From positions 124,001 through 188,000 of the forward strand of contig NZ_JAABNP010000003.1 of assembly GCF_009928485.1 (NCBI RefSeq): DNA of 64,000 nt, read 5' to 3'. This DNA comes from Clostridium sp. C2-6-12 (lineage in GTDB: Bacteria > Bacillota > Clostridia > Clostridiales > Clostridiaceae). Each line of letters opens with the position of its first letter. Within the stretch, counting starts at the first letter, position 1. Below the pieces are notes generated by a model. That model worked only from the letters and a program-made list of their open reading frames with translations. It made no database searches and had not been told where the DNA came from. Of the stretch, positions 17,852-27,416 are shown piece after piece. The translations under genes were made by a program, and so were the position numbers.

Positions 17852-17880
17852 ATTATACAAATTCTATGAAATTTTGTCAA
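17852..17880 (-). promoter_or_regulatory. sigma-A promoter of the argS leader
   Basis: TTGACA (17875-17880), a 17-bp spacer and TATAAT (17852-17857): a perfect consensus promoter just upstream of the T-box leader. Confidence 0.88.
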
Positions 17881-18077
17881 CTTATTTTTAATCTTTCAAG
17901 TATAAAATTCCATCTTATACTTCCATTGGATAATAAATACTACTTTTATTTGCATTTCTATTTAAATAATTAATTAAAAAAGGTATAATTTTCTTATGTT
18001 TAAATGCTATTAATGGTATTTAAACATGTTAATTTATATGAATATAAAACAAAAAATCATTAATGAGGAGTTTTAAA

Positions 18078-19583
18078 ATGAATAAAACAGGTGTTATTTA
18101 TATTGGTGCTAATTCAGTTAAATTTACCTTAATGAATGTTCTTGATTCTGGCTACTACAAGATCATTGATGAAGCCAGCAGTGATATAAAGCTTGCACAA
18201 GACTTAATTCATAGTGATGAAATATCTGAGAAAAAAATTAAAGAAACCTTATCAAATTTTCGTTCCTTTAAATCATTATGCAAAATTTCTGGTGTTGAAG
18301 ATATAATTGCAGTTGGTACTAGCACCTTAAATAAGGCTAATAACTATGAATATTTCCTTCACTTAATAAAAGAAGAGTTTGATATAGATGTAACTTTATT
18401 ATCAGATGAAGATGAAATTAATTGCACATATTTAGGTGTAACAAAAAGTATTCCTACTTTAAATGCTTTAATAATAGATATTTGCGGTGCTTGTACTCAT
18501 TTAACTTCAGTAATAAACGGACAAATTAATAATAGTATTACTATTCCTTTTGGAAGTCTAAGTCATACTTATAAATACAATTTAAACGATAGAATTCTTT
18601 ATGAAGATTTAAAAAATTCGATTTCTGTTGTGCAGGATTCACTTGATAATATTGAATGGCTCAATAAAAATCAATATGATTCAATAATATGTGTTGGCGG
18701 AACCGCAAGAGCTGTATGCAAAATTGATAGAGCTAAAAAAAGATATCCTTTTGGTATACTTCATAATTACACATTAACAACTCAAGACGTACATCAAATT
18801 TATAATTCTTTAAAGTGCAACGATTACAATCAAAGATTACAAGTCCCTGGCTTATCTTCTGAAAAAGCTGATTTAATTATGGGAGGCCTAACCATCTTTG
18901 ATACAATACTAAAAAACGTTAATTGTGAAGATATAATAATTTCTGGTAGAGGTCTTAGAGAAGGGTTTATATTTTCTTATATAGAAGATAATTATGGTCC
19001 TATTAAAAGCATATTAGATTACAACTTAGATGGTATAATTGATTATCTCCACATTAATAAAGAGCGTGCTTATCGTTTATACAATTTAACTTATAAACTT
19101 TTTGATGAATTAAAATCACTACATAGACTTGGTAATTCATACGACAATACTTTAAAGACAGCTGCATTATTAAATGATTCTGGTATATCTATTGATTATT
19201 ATCATCATAATATACATTCTTTTTATGTAATACTTCACTCAAATATTAATGGACTTTCCCATAAAGAATTGGTAATAAGTGCAGCAATTGCAGCTACTCA
19301 TAAAAATAAAACAGCAGTATCTCTACCACCTTTTTTCTCTATAATAAGCAAGCTTGACCTTAAAGCAATTGAAGCTATTGGAGTTCTTTTATCAATTTCT
19401 GAAACACTTGATAAAACACTTGAAAATCCAATTGAATCAATAAATGTGGATTTTACTGAAGATTTTGTGTTAATAACAGTATCTTGTGATGCAGATATAT
19501 GCTTCGAAATCAAACAAGCTCTTAAGATGAAGGATAGGTTTAAGGAAATATATCATAGAGAACTTAAAATTGAACAAATTTAA
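18078..19583 (+). CDS. Ppx/GppA phosphatase family protein
   Basis: An actin-like ASKHA fold: IYIGANSVKFTLMNV at the start (phosphate-1 region), AVGTSTLNKANN near 80, EDEINCTYLGV near 110, IIDICGACTHLT near 135 (phosphate-2) and VGGTARAVCKI near 210. The C-terminal third has the HD-like helical domain of exopolyphosphatases (NDSGISIDYYHHNIHSFYVI, SHKELVISAAIAATH). Likely activities are hydrolysis of polyphosphate or pppGpp. The longest frame starts at 18063, but that ATG overlaps GAGGAG; ATG 18078 is used, giving 501 residues. It is monocistronic. Confidence 0.88.
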   Translation: MNKTGVIYIGANSVKFTLMNVLDSGYYKIIDEASSDIKLAQDLIHSDEISEKKIKETLSNFRSFKSLCKISGVEDIIAVGTSTLNKANNYEYFLHLIKEEFDIDVTLLSDEDEINCTYLGVTKSIPTLNALIIDICGACTHLTSVINGQINNSITIPFGSLSHTYKYNLNDRILYEDLKNSISVVQDSLDNIEWLNKNQYDSIICVGGTARAVCKIDRAKKRYPFGILHNYTLTTQDVHQIYNSLKCNDYNQRLQVPGLSSEKADLIMGGLTIFDTILKNVNCEDIIISGRGLREGFIFSYIEDNYGPIKSILDYNLDGIIDYLHINKERAYRLYNLTYKLFDELKSLHRLGNSYDNTLKTAALLNDSGISIDYYHHNIHSFYVILHSNINGLSHKELVISAAIAATHKNKTAVSLPPFFSIISKLDLKAIEAIGVLLSISETLDKTLENPIESINVDFTEDFVLITVSCDADICFEIKQALKMKDRFKEIYHRELKIEQI

Positions 19584-19607
19584 TATTATACATAAAACTT
19601 CAAAAGA

Positions 19608-19634
19608 CGTATATCTTATTTTTATAGATATACG
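19608..19634 (+). terminator. terminator hairpin
   Basis: CGTATATCT / AGATATACG after the Ppx/GppA gene. It lies between convergent genes and has only a weak T-tail. Confidence 0.5.
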
Positions 19635-19652
19635 CCTTATTGTAATTTAATT

Positions 19653-20303
19653 TTAAAATAAATTAACAACTTGAGATGCAAGATTTAATAATCCTCTTAG
19701 TATAAAATTTGCAGGTATTTGGATTATTCTTCCACCAACAAATATTAAGCCTATCATTATAAGCATTTGATATTGATAAAATTTTTCTTCATATCTATGG
19801 AAAAAATTTGGTTTTAAATCTCTTAAGAGGCTAAACCCATCAAGACCTGGTATAGGAATCAAATTAAATAAACCTATATTTACATTTACGACAATAGCAA
19901 AAAATATCATTGAATATAAAACTTTTGATAGCACCTCTGGTAAAACTCCCTGAGCATATTTAGCAAAAAAGCCTAATATTATAGCCATTATTATAGCAAC
20001 CAAAAAATTAGCAATTGGTCCTGCAAGACTAACTTTTAAATCATCTTTATAATAATTTTTATATGCAGAAGGATTAGTTTGTACTGGTTTTGCCCAGCCA
20101 AATCTAAATAATAACACTGCAACAAATCCTATTGGATCAATATGTGAAATTGGATTTAATGTTAATCTTCCTTGAAATCTCGGTGTTTTATCTCCTAATC
20201 TATCTGCAACCAATGCATGGGCATATTCATGAAAAGTAAATGCAAGAAGCATTCCTGGAATTATTAATATTATCTCAAGTAATGTATCGCGTATTGAATT
20301 CAT
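19653..20303 (-). CDS. site-2 protease family membrane metalloprotease (M50)
   Basis: A 216-residue polytopic protein with FHEYAHAL (His25, Glu26, His29), the HExxH zinc site of intramembrane proteases, and LIPIPGLDGFSLLRD near residue 140 supplying the third ligand region. It is the short Rip1-like form without a PDZ domain, common in clostridia; the substrate is unknown. The longest frame begins at 20360, but AAAGGAGGATAAT directly precedes ATG 20303. Confidence 0.9.
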   Translation of the reverse strand: MNSIRDTLLEIILIIPGMLLAFTFHEYAHALVADRLGDKTPRFQGRLTLNPISHIDPIGFVAVLLFRFGWAKPVQTNPSAYKNYYKDDLKVSLAGPIANFLVAIIMAIILGFFAKYAQGVLPEVLSKVLYSMIFFAIVVNVNIGLFNLIPIPGLDGFSLLRDLKPNFFHRYEEKFYQYQMLIMIGLIFVGGRIIQIPANFILRGLLNLASQVVNLF

Positions 20304-20486
20304 ATTATCCTCCTTTTTTATGTGTATGTTTTGTATTATATCATATTTGTAAGCTGTCATGCATACTTTTATATTAAAATTTTAATATACCAAATTGTTA
20401 ATTTGTCGTTAATAATGCATAATTAAATTTAATTTTTCTTCCTTCTTAATTGTTTATCTTATTGCTATTTCTTATCTAAAAAAATA

Positions 20487-20523
20487 AGAAGTATTCAACC
20501 AGATTTGAAGATTGAATACTTCT
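20487..20523 (-). terminator. terminator of the envelope gene pair
   Basis: AGAAGTATTCAA / TTGAATACTTCT followed on the minus strand by TTATTTTTTT, just after the stop at 20532. Confidence 0.85.
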
Positions 20524-20531
20524 CATTTTAT

Positions 20532-21566
20532 TTATTTTTCTTTTAAGCTTTTATAAATCAATTTTCCCTCTGAATCCTTTAATGCAATAAAATCTTCTTT
20601 AATTTGAACTAGTTTACCTTCGTATGCAAGTTCTTTACCAGTAGTTAAGTTTTTTACACTACCTTTAAGATTATCGTTGATTAATATTTCACTTGCATTG
20701 CTGAAATATAAATTATCAACATTTACAACAGAATCAAGATTTACCTTTTTCCAGCTAGCAGTATCCTCATCAACCTTACCATAAGTTACACTTGAAATTT
20801 TATCTCCATTAAGTTCCCCCATATATATAATGTCATTCTTATCAATTCCAAGAAGCGTTAATTTCTTATTAGAATTGAATGCAAGAGACTTGTTAGGATT
20901 GGTTACATAAAATTTTCCATTTATCTTATCTTCGTATATTAATCTATCTGCATGAGGAATAACCTGAATATTTCCTAAAATTAAAGTTTTTAGCTGAACT
21001 TCTTTCATATCATTATTTCTGTCTATTCTATAAACCATATTCTTTGAACCACCAGTATCTATATCAACATAGAATACTCCTGTTAAAGTAGATGCTGTTA
21101 TTTTCTTAACTTTTATATTATCTTTGTAATTACATATTTCTTTAACAACATTTTCTGATGCATTTTTAGGGTCATATGTTGCAAGTACAATTTTATTTTT
21201 CCCATCTTTTTTAACTTTTTCAGCTATTACCAATACATCTCTATCCTGAAGCCAATCATAATAAAGAATAGTTCCTTCATTATCCATAACAACTTCTTTA
21301 CTTGTTCCAGTTTTCGCTTCCTGCAAGAATAAAGCATCATTTTCTTTGTAGCTTAAATATTTTCCGTTATATGATATATTTACATCTTTAGCAGTATTGG
21401 AAATAGTTGCCTTAATATCCTTAGTTGTTTCCTTTTTAACTTGCATGTCTTCGCTTTTAAACTCTGATGTTTGTTTAAATACAATATTAGTTAAAGCATA
21501 TAAAACACCAATTTGCAGTATTATAGATAACATTGCCCATGCAATTATCTTTTTAAACATCTTCAT
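20532..21566 (-). CDS. membrane-anchored protein with beta-propeller-like domain
   Basis: Residues 1-30 form one membrane anchor (MKMFKKIIAWAMLSIILQIG...). The remaining 310 residues are exported and beta-rich, with repeated strand patterns such as KYLSYKENDALFLQ, DVLVIAEKV, DRLIYEDKINGKFYVT and NDIIYMGEL, suggesting a beta-propeller. I recognise no catalytic motif. It starts 20 bp after the phosphodiester glycosidase gene with GAGGT 6 nt before its ATG, so the two form an operon and may act together at the cell surface. Confidence 0.65.
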   Translation of the reverse strand: MKMFKKIIAWAMLSIILQIGVLYALTNIVFKQTSEFKSEDMQVKKETTKDIKATISNTAKDVNISYNGKYLSYKENDALFLQEAKTGTSKEVVMDNEGTILYYDWLQDRDVLVIAEKVKKDGKNKIVLATYDPKNASENVVKEICNYKDNIKVKKITASTLTGVFYVDIDTGGSKNMVYRIDRNNDMKEVQLKTLILGNIQVIPHADRLIYEDKINGKFYVTNPNKSLAFNSNKKLTLLGIDKNDIIYMGELNGDKISSVTYGKVDEDTASWKKVNLDSVVNVDNLYFSNASEILINDNLKGSVKNLTTGKELAYEGKLVQIKEDFIALKDSEGKLIYKSLKEK

Positions 21567-21586
21567 AATCTGACCTCACCTTCTGT

Positions 21587-22630
21587 TTATTTAACAATAA
21601 TTGCTGTTGCAATAGTTCTTTCTCCCATACTATTGGATGGTTTATTAATAATATCGCCTTCATAATACATAGTAGTTGATTTTCCGCCATCTAAATTAAT
21701 TGCATTAAGAGCTCCCAATTGATACATGATTTCTTGTACTTCTTTCACTGTTGCTCCTAAACTTGTTATATCTCTTCCATCTATGACTAACAAGATTATT
21801 GCTCCATCTTTTCTTTGTCCTATTGCAGTTTTAGGTGCTATACCAAATCCACCATCTCCGCTTATTTGTGTCTTATTTCCACTTATAATCAATGCTGGAT
21901 AAAAACTTACTGCCTCTTGAACTCCTTTTTCCTTAAGATCAGCTACAGAATAATTTCCTACAACCATAATACCATCTTTAGTGATTCCAAGAGAAGTTGT
22001 TTTTCCTCCACCTAAGTCATCATATACAACTTTACCTTCATTCATAATAACTCCAGTTGGTAAGCCTCCATTTCCAGTCCATTCAGCTGAAGATGATTGA
22101 TCTACGAATCCTCCTCCGTTGATAGCTGCAACTGCACCATTTTTTTCGGCTATTTGAGATGTAGTTTCTCCTTCAACCTTTAATTTAGAAGTATAACCAA
22201 TTTTAACTCTTGTTGGATCTTTAATTACCATATAATATCCATTATATTTAGAATTACCATCTATTCTCTTTATTTCTATAGTATTATCTTTAATCTTTGG
22301 AACAACAATTTGTGATAAATCTGTTGTTTCATTGCTTGTTTCAACTGTATTTTGTCCTTGAATCTTTGCTATTTTTTCATCAGACAAGAACCATTTAGCC
22401 AAATATTGATGGCTTGCTGAAGTCATTGCTGCTCCAACATATGTAGCTTTTGCCTCTTCAAAAGGTCCATATAACAGTATGAACGGAAACGTACACGCTG
22501 TGAATACAAATTCAAAAACTAAGAAGGCCAAAATTGTTTTAAAAGAAATTTTTCTTGATTTTTTCTTAGCTTTTTTAACTTTTGTTCTATTTTTTTGATT
22601 AATATTTTTACTATTCTTATTTTCTTTCAT
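21587..22630 (-). CDS. phosphodiester glycosidase (NAGPA) family exported protein
   Basis: A lysine-rich N-terminus and one membrane segment (about residues 28-52) precede an exported domain. AAINGGGFVDQ near residue 168, GFGIAPKTAIGQRKDGAIILLVIDGR near 260-285, and NAINLDGGKSTTMYYEG near 310 are the conserved blocks of the family related to N-acetylglucosamine-1-phosphodiester alpha-N-acetylglucosaminidase. The bacterial members are thought to act on exopolysaccharide or wall-polymer phosphodiesters. GGAGAGGAT precedes the start. Confidence 0.87.
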   Translation of the reverse strand: MKENKNSKNINQKNRTKVKKAKKKSRKISFKTILAFLVFEFVFTACTFPFILLYGPFEEAKATYVGAAMTSASHQYLAKWFLSDEKIAKIQGQNTVETSNETTDLSQIVVPKIKDNTIEIKRIDGNSKYNGYYMVIKDPTRVKIGYTSKLKVEGETTSQIAEKNGAVAAINGGGFVDQSSSAEWTGNGGLPTGVIMNEGKVVYDDLGGGKTTSLGITKDGIMVVGNYSVADLKEKGVQEAVSFYPALIISGNKTQISGDGGFGIAPKTAIGQRKDGAIILLVIDGRDITSLGATVKEVQEIMYQLGALNAINLDGGKSTTMYYEGDIINKPSNSMGERTIATAIIVK

Positions 22631-23042
22631 TTCTTTATCCTCTCCGGAATGTCTTAAATCGACTTGTGTTTTGGTTACACCAAATTTTATTATATAACAT
22701 TTTTTTTCAAAACGCTAGAATAATTTAAATTAACTTAAGATTTGATTATTTACATTTTTTTACACCATGTTATTTAAAATTAGGAAATCTCTTCTGCCTG
22801 ATTAACTGCTAATTTACATTGCCATTTTATTATTTTTAGACATATAAACTAATTATTATTCAATTAGTTTTACATATTATTCCTTAAGGCTTATTATTTT
22901 TAATATATTTTAAAATACTACTTATGATATAATACACTTTGATGATATTAAAGTAAGTTCTGAAAATAAACTTAAAATATAATACATATATTTTAGAAAA
23001 ATATTTAATTATACAATTTGTTATTATAGAAGGGATATTTTT
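22631..23042. other. AT-rich intergenic region
   Basis: This 412-bp gap separates the divergent envelope pair and birA. It is AT-rich with -10-like elements on both strands, but I see no promoter pair, RNA structure or coding frame worth naming. Confidence 0.4.
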
Positions 23043-24017
23043 ATGGAAGATAAAATATTAACAGAATTAAAAAATGCTGACGATTATATTTCTGGAGAAG
23101 CCTTGAGTTCAATCTTAAATGTTTCAAGAGCAGCCATATGGAAACATATAAAAAACTTAAAAGCAAAAGGCCACATAATAGAAGGAGTTTCAAACAAAGG
23201 TTATAAATTAATTTCTTCTCCTGATTTAATAGACAAAAATGAACTTTCATCATTGCTAAAAACCTCTATAATAGGTAGAAATATAATATATTTTGATGAT
23301 ATAGATTCTACAAACATAAAAGGAAAAGAGCTTGCTCAAAATGGTATTGAAGATGGAAGCTTGATAATTTCTGAAAAACAAACACTTGGAACTGGTCGAT
23401 TTAATAGAAAGTGGGTTTCTCCCAAAGGTGGACTTTGGTTTTCTTTAGTTTTAAGACCAAATCTCCCTCCAACAGAAGCACCTAAAATCACTCAAATTGC
23501 AGCCGCTTCAGTATATAAAACCTTAAGGGAGTTTAATATAGAAACCACAATTAAATGGCCTAATGATATACATATAAATGATAAAAAACTTTGCGGTATC
23601 TTAGCTGAAATGAAATGCGACATGGATCAAGTTCACCATTTGATTTTAGGTATAGGCATAAATGTTAATATTGATGAAACAGATTTTGATGAGAACATAA
23701 AAACTATTGCTACTTCACTGAAAATACAATTTAACAAGCAATTTAATAGAAATGAAATACTTTCAAAGTTTTTAAGTCACTTTGAAACTTTATACAATAG
23801 TTTCTTAACAGATCTTGACTTGTCTGAAACTATTTCAATCTGTAGAAAACACTCTAACCTCTTTGGAAAAAAGGCCAAACTTATCACTTATAATAAAGAA
23901 GAAATTGTTACCTGTATTTCTTTATCTGATGCAGGAGACCTTATTGTTAAAGATAGCTTCGGAAATGAAAAAGCTGTTTTAACTGGTGAAATAAGTTTCA
24001 ATGGTGTTAATAACTGA
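23043..24017 (+). CDS. birA: biotin-[acetyl-CoA-carboxylase] ligase and biotin operon repressor
   Basis: The N-terminal winged helix (ISGEALSSILNVSRAAIWKH, residues 15-60) marks the repressor form. The ligase core has IDSTN near 90, TLGTGRFNRKWVSPKGGLWFS near 120 (biotinyl-AMP loop), TTIKWPNDI near 165 and KLCGILAEM. A C-terminal SH3-like domain ends in VLTGEISF. It activates biotin and attaches it to carboxylases, and by analogy represses biotin genes. AGAAGGGAT precedes ATG 23043. Confidence 0.94.
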   Translation: MEDKILTELKNADDYISGEALSSILNVSRAAIWKHIKNLKAKGHIIEGVSNKGYKLISSPDLIDKNELSSLLKTSIIGRNIIYFDDIDSTNIKGKELAQNGIEDGSLIISEKQTLGTGRFNRKWVSPKGGLWFSLVLRPNLPPTEAPKITQIAAASVYKTLREFNIETTIKWPNDIHINDKKLCGILAEMKCDMDQVHHLILGIGINVNIDETDFDENIKTIATSLKIQFNKQFNRNEILSKFLSHFETLYNSFLTDLDLSETISICRKHSNLFGKKAKLITYNKEEIVTCISLSDAGDLIVKDSFGNEKAVLTGEISFNGVNN

Positions 24018-24035
24018 TTGACAACCAGAAGCATA

Positions 24036-24086
24036 AAAAGGTGTTATCTAAAAGCTTAAAAACAGCTTTTAGATAACACCTTTAAT
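24036..24086. terminator. strong bidirectional terminator
   Basis: A long stem (AAAGGTGTTATCTAAAAGC / GCTTTTAGATAACACCTTT) has an A-run on the left and T-rich sequence on the right. It ends both birA and asnA. Confidence 0.92.
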
Positions 24087-24091
24087 TATTT

Positions 24092-25105
24092 TTATAATAA
24101 TGTAATTCCATTTTCTTCACAAATCTTTGTATTTTTATCATCCCATACTGAGGATTGAACTTCTCCAATATGCGCTTTTCTCAAGAAATACATACAAATT
24201 CTTGATTGACCTATTCCTCCACCAATAGTATAAGGAAGTTCGCCATTTAATAACATCTTGTGGAAGGTGAAGCTTCTTCTATCATCACAGCCCGCAATAG
24301 TTAATTGCTTATCTAACGCTTCTTCATCGACTCTAACACCCATAGAAGATACTTCAAATGCTCTTTCTAAAAGTGGATAATAGAATATTATATCTCCATT
24401 TAATGACCAATCATCGTAATCTGGAGAACGTCCATCATGCTTTTCGCCTGATTTTAAAGCGCCTCCAATTTGCATTATAAATACTGCACCTTTTTCTTTT
24501 GCTATAATATCTTCTCTTTCCTTTGGAGTCTTATCTGGATATTTATCCTCTAACTCTTGTGTTGTTACAAAGAAGATTTCGTCTGGCAAGAATTTCTCTT
24601 CTTTAATTAATTCATTACATGCAAAAGCTTCCGTTTCTTTAAACGCTTCATATATCTTTGTCACAGTATTCTTTAGTGTTTCTATATTTCTTTCATTTTT
24701 ATCAATTATTTTTTCCCAATCCCATTGATCTACATATATGGAATGGAGATTATCTAATTCTTCATCCCTTCTTATAGCATTCATATCAGTATATAGTCCA
24801 TCACCATGCCTAAAACCATATCTGTAAAGACTATATCTCTTCCATTTAGCTAATGAATGCACTATTTGCACATCTTTCTTTGCTTCTAACAAATCGAAAC
24901 TAACAGGTCTTTCCACTCCATTTAAATTATCATTAATTCCTGTATCTGGTTCAACAAATAATGGTGCCGAAACTCTAGTTAAATTTAATTTTTCAGCTAA
25001 AACTCTCTCAAAAAAGTCTTTGATTTTTTTTATATGAATTTCTGTTTCAATTAATGAATATTTTCCTTTGTAATGCTTTGGAATAATTACACCTTGAATA
25101 TCCAT
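24092..25105 (-). CDS. asnA: aspartate-ammonia ligase
   Basis: At 337 residues it is of normal AsnA length. Class II synthetase-like motifs are clear: [20 protein letters not shown] near 40, [15 protein letters not shown] near 78, [15 protein letters not shown] near 100, [11 protein letters not shown] near 123 and a final [16 protein letters not shown]. It forms asparagine from aspartate, ammonia and ATP. GGGGG precedes ATG 25105. The gene has its own promoter and terminator. Confidence 0.96.
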   Translation of the reverse strand: MDIQGVIIPKHYKGKYSLIETEIHIKKIKDFFERVLAEKLNLTRVSAPLFVEPDTGINDNLNGVERPVSFDLLEAKKDVQIVHSLAKWKRYSLYRYGFRHGDGLYTDMNAIRRDEELDNLHSIYVDQWDWEKIIDKNERNIETLKNTVTKIYEAFKETEAFACNELIKEEKFLPDEIFFVTTQELEDKYPDKTPKEREDIIAKEKGAVFIMQIGGALKSGEKHDGRSPDYDDWSLNGDIIFYYPLLERAFEVSSMGVRVDEEALDKQLTIAGCDDRRSFTFHKMLLNGELPYTIGGGIGQSRICMYFLRKAHIGEVQSSVWDDKNTKICEENGITLL

Positions 25106-25140
25106 AAGTGCCCCCTTAAATTTATATAATAAATAAGTTT

Positions 25141-25169
25141 ATTATATAAATTATTTTTTCTTTTGTCTA
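25141..25169 (-). promoter_or_regulatory. promoter of asnA
   Basis: TAGACA (25164-25169), a 17-bp spacer and TATAAT (25141-25146). It lies 36 bp upstream of the asnA start and downstream of ldh. Confidence 0.7.
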
Positions 25170-25196
25170 TTTATATGAAAAAAATTTTTCATATAT

Positions 25197-26150
25197 TTAT
25201 TTGTTTATAACCTTTTGAATATGCTCTTTTAACACACTTGCAGATTCTTGTAATTTTCTTAATTCTTCTTCATCTTTTAATTCTGGATTAACTATTCTTA
25301 CAACACCTGTGCTGTTAATAATCGTCGGAACTGCCAAATAAACATCATTAATTCCATATTGGCCTTCCATCAGGCAAGATACTGTTAAAATAGTATTTTC
25401 ATCTCTTAATATAGCTTCTACTATTCTAGTAACTGCTAATGCTACTGCAAAATAAGTTGCATTTTTTCTGCTGATTATTTCATATGCAGCATTTTTAACA
25501 TCACTTTCTATTACAGCTTTAACTTCCTCATCCCACTCTAAATTAAACTTCTTAGCATATTCTTCAAAGCTTTCTCCTGCAATACTTGCATTGCTCCAGC
25601 TTACAACTTCACTATCTCCATGCTCTCCTAATACATATGCATGAATATTATTGTTATTTACATTAAGATATTTACCAATAACATATTTTAATCTTGAAGT
25701 ATCTAAAACTGTTCCAGATGCAATAACTCTTTCCTTAGGAAATCCTGATAACTTATAAGTTATATATGCTAAAATATCACATGGATTTGATACAACTAGC
25801 AAAATTGCATTTGGACTTGCAGCTGCAATTTGTGGTACAAAACCCTTAAATATATTATAATTTTTTTCAATTAAATCTAACCTAGTTTCTCCTTCCTTTT
25901 GAGCTGCTCCTGCTGTAATAATGACAATATCTGAATCTTTAGTTTCTTCTATATTCCCAGCATATATAGTAACTGGTTTTACAAAAGAAGTACCATGAAC
26001 TAAATCCATTACTTCGCCCATTGCTTTATCCATATTTATATCAAATAAGCATATTTCAGTTGCCACACCACTATTCATTAATGCATATGCAGTTGTTGCA
26101 CCTACAAAGCCAGCACCTATTATAGATATTTTACGCTTTCTTTCCATCAT
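25197..26150 (-). CDS. ldh: L-lactate dehydrogenase
   Basis: The NAD-binding fold opens with [35 protein letters not shown] near 125, [12 protein letters not shown] near 147 and LGEHGDSE near 178 (catalytic His) are typical of Firmicute lactate rather than malate dehydrogenases. Length is 317. It reduces pyruvate to L-lactate and regenerates NAD+ in fermentation. GGAGG lies 8 nt before ATG 26150. A Rex-like site overlaps its predicted transcription start. Confidence 0.95.
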   Translation of the reverse strand: MMERKRKISIIGAGFVGATTAYALMNSGVATEICLFDINMDKAMGEVMDLVHGTSFVKPVTIYAGNIEETKDSDIVIITAGAAQKEGETRLDLIEKNYNIFKGFVPQIAAASPNAILLVVSNPCDILAYITYKLSGFPKERVIASGTVLDTSRLKYVIGKYLNVNNNNIHAYVLGEHGDSEVVSWSNASIAGESFEEYAKKFNLEWDEEVKAVIESDVKNAAYEIISRKNATYFAVALAVTRIVEAILRDENTILTVSCLMEGQYGINDVYLAVPTIINSTGVVRIVNPELKDEEELRKLQESASVLKEHIQKVINK

Positions 26151-26212
26151 TTTTTATTCCTCCTCTATTTCACATTACAATTATTCTTACCAAATGTTAA
26201 ATCTATTATTAA

Positions 26213-26242
26213 TTGTTAAATTTTTATCACACCTTAATTATA
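26213..26242 (-). promoter_or_regulatory. ldh promoter -10 with Rex-like operator
   Basis: A TATAAT -10 lies at 26237-26242 (minus strand), with a weak TTACAT -35 16 bp upstream. Just downstream, 26213-26230 reads TTGTTAAATTTTTATCAC, matching 12 of 14 fixed positions of the Rex consensus TTGTTAANNNNTTAACAA. Rex represses ldh genes in other Firmicutes at low NADH. The binding is an inference. Confidence 0.5.
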
Positions 26243-26422
26243 CTCTATTTTTTATTTCATGTAAATATTATTAATTAATAATTGTTATTAATAATTATTA
26301 ATTTGAAATTTTCATCAAATACTATATAATTAGATTTAGCTACATACTCGTCATTTCTCATAATATTTAAATATATTAAAAGCTAGGCTTTTATGTTTAT
26401 ATACAAATTGGAGGTACACTTA

Positions 26423-27040
26423 ATGAAATTATTATTTTTTGATACAGAAACTACTAGCATAAAACCAGGAAGCATATGTCAATTAAGTTATATAACCGTC
26501 GATGCTAGTGTAAAACCTCAAATAACAACAGGTAAAAACTTTTTCTTTACTGTTGATGAAATGGACCCTTCTGCAGAAGAAATCCATGGTTTTTCTTTAG
26601 AAAAATTATATGAATTATCTAAAGGACAATATTTTGAAGACTTAGTCACTGATTTCTTTGATGACTTTGTTAATGCTGATTTTATAATTGGACATAATGT
26701 TAACTTTGATGTTAGATTTTTAAAGCATGAATTATTATCTTTAGGAGAAGACTTCAATCCTAAAAATGTTTTTTGTACAATGGCGTATTACAGAGATATT
26801 TGCAAAATAAAAAAAGCTAATGGAGAAATCAAAAATCCTAAGTTATCTGAAGTAATTGATTGGCTTAACATTTCTACTGAAAAAATAGCTGAAACATCAG
26901 AAAAACTATTTGAAGGCAGCGGAGATTATCATGATGCAAGATTTGATACAGCTGCAACCTATTTAACAGTTATTGAAGGCTTAAAAAAGGGGTATTTTCC
27001 TAAAGGATATTTTTCAAACATACTTAATTCTAAAAAATAA
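26423..27040 (+). CDS. DnaQ-like 3'-5' exonuclease
   Basis: FFDTETTS (Asp7, Glu9) opens the protein. GFSLEKLYEL, IIGHNVNFDVRFL near 90 and HDARFDTAATYL near 170 supply the remaining acidic residues and the His of a DEDDh exonuclease. It is stand-alone, about 205 residues, without polymerase or helicase domain, so a role in DNA repair or RNA trimming is possible. The longest frame starts at 26393; GGAGG sits 7-8 nt before ATG 26423, which is chosen. Confidence 0.87.
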   Translation: MKLLFFDTETTSIKPGSICQLSYITVDASVKPQITTGKNFFFTVDEMDPSAEEIHGFSLEKLYELSKGQYFEDLVTDFFDDFVNADFIIGHNVNFDVRFLKHELLSLGEDFNPKNVFCTMAYYRDICKIKKANGEIKNPKLSEVIDWLNISTEKIAETSEKLFEGSGDYHDARFDTAATYLTVIEGLKKGYFPKGYFSNILNSKK

Positions 27041-27103
27041 ATTTTTATATATAGTTACACCCCAAAGAAATCAAGCATATAATATACTATGATTGAAAAT
27101 TTT

Positions 27104-27137
27104 ACAAATTAAAGTTTCATATGAATCTTTAACTTGT
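27104..27137 (+). terminator. imperfect hairpin after the exonuclease gene
   Basis: ACAAATTAAAG / CTTTAACTTGT with a TTCATATGAA palindrome inside, followed by AATTTTC. It lies between the exonuclease and rubredoxin genes, so it could terminate the former. Confidence 0.5.
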
Positions 27138-27172
27138 AATTTTCTTTCTTATTTTTTAAATGGGGTGGTAAC

Positions 27173-27334
27173 ATGAAAAAATATATTTGTGAGGTTTGTG
27201 GATATATTTATGATCCTGAAGTTGGAGATGCTGACGGAGGCATTGCCCCTGGGGTAGATTTTGATGATCTCCCAGATTATTGGGTTTGCCCTATATGCTC
27301 TTTTAATAAGGATAATTTTTCAATTGAAGAATAG
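27173..27334 (+). CDS. rubredoxin
   Basis: A 53-residue frame, [20 protein letters not shown] onward, ending FSIEE. Cys6, Cys9, Cys39 and Cys42 form the two CxxC knuckles that hold one iron; Tyr11, Tyr13, Trp37 and Pro40 are the usual core residues. Ser43 stands where most rubredoxins have Gly. It is a cytoplasmic one-electron carrier, in clostridia used with oxygen- and peroxide-reducing flavoproteins. GGGGTGG precedes the ATG. No redox partner is adjacent. Confidence 0.95.
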   Translation: MKKYICEVCGYIYDPEVGDADGGIAPGVDFDDLPDYWVCPICSFNKDNFSIEE

Positions 27335-27351
27335 TTGTACTTATAAATAAT

Positions 27352-27399
27352 GAAATTATCTCCTTATTCAATTTTCAAATGAATAAGGAGATAATTTTT
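27352..27399. terminator. bidirectional terminator
   Basis: AAATTATCTCCTTATTCA / TGAATAAGGAGATAATTTT between the convergent rubredoxin and pflA genes. Confidence 0.88.
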
Positions 27400-27416
27400 A
27401 GATATATTTTTTAATA

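Noticed and set aside
23041-23253. 70-codon frame antisense to the start of birA
   Set aside because: It overlaps the clear helix-turn-helix of BirA and is leucine-rich low-complexity sequence.
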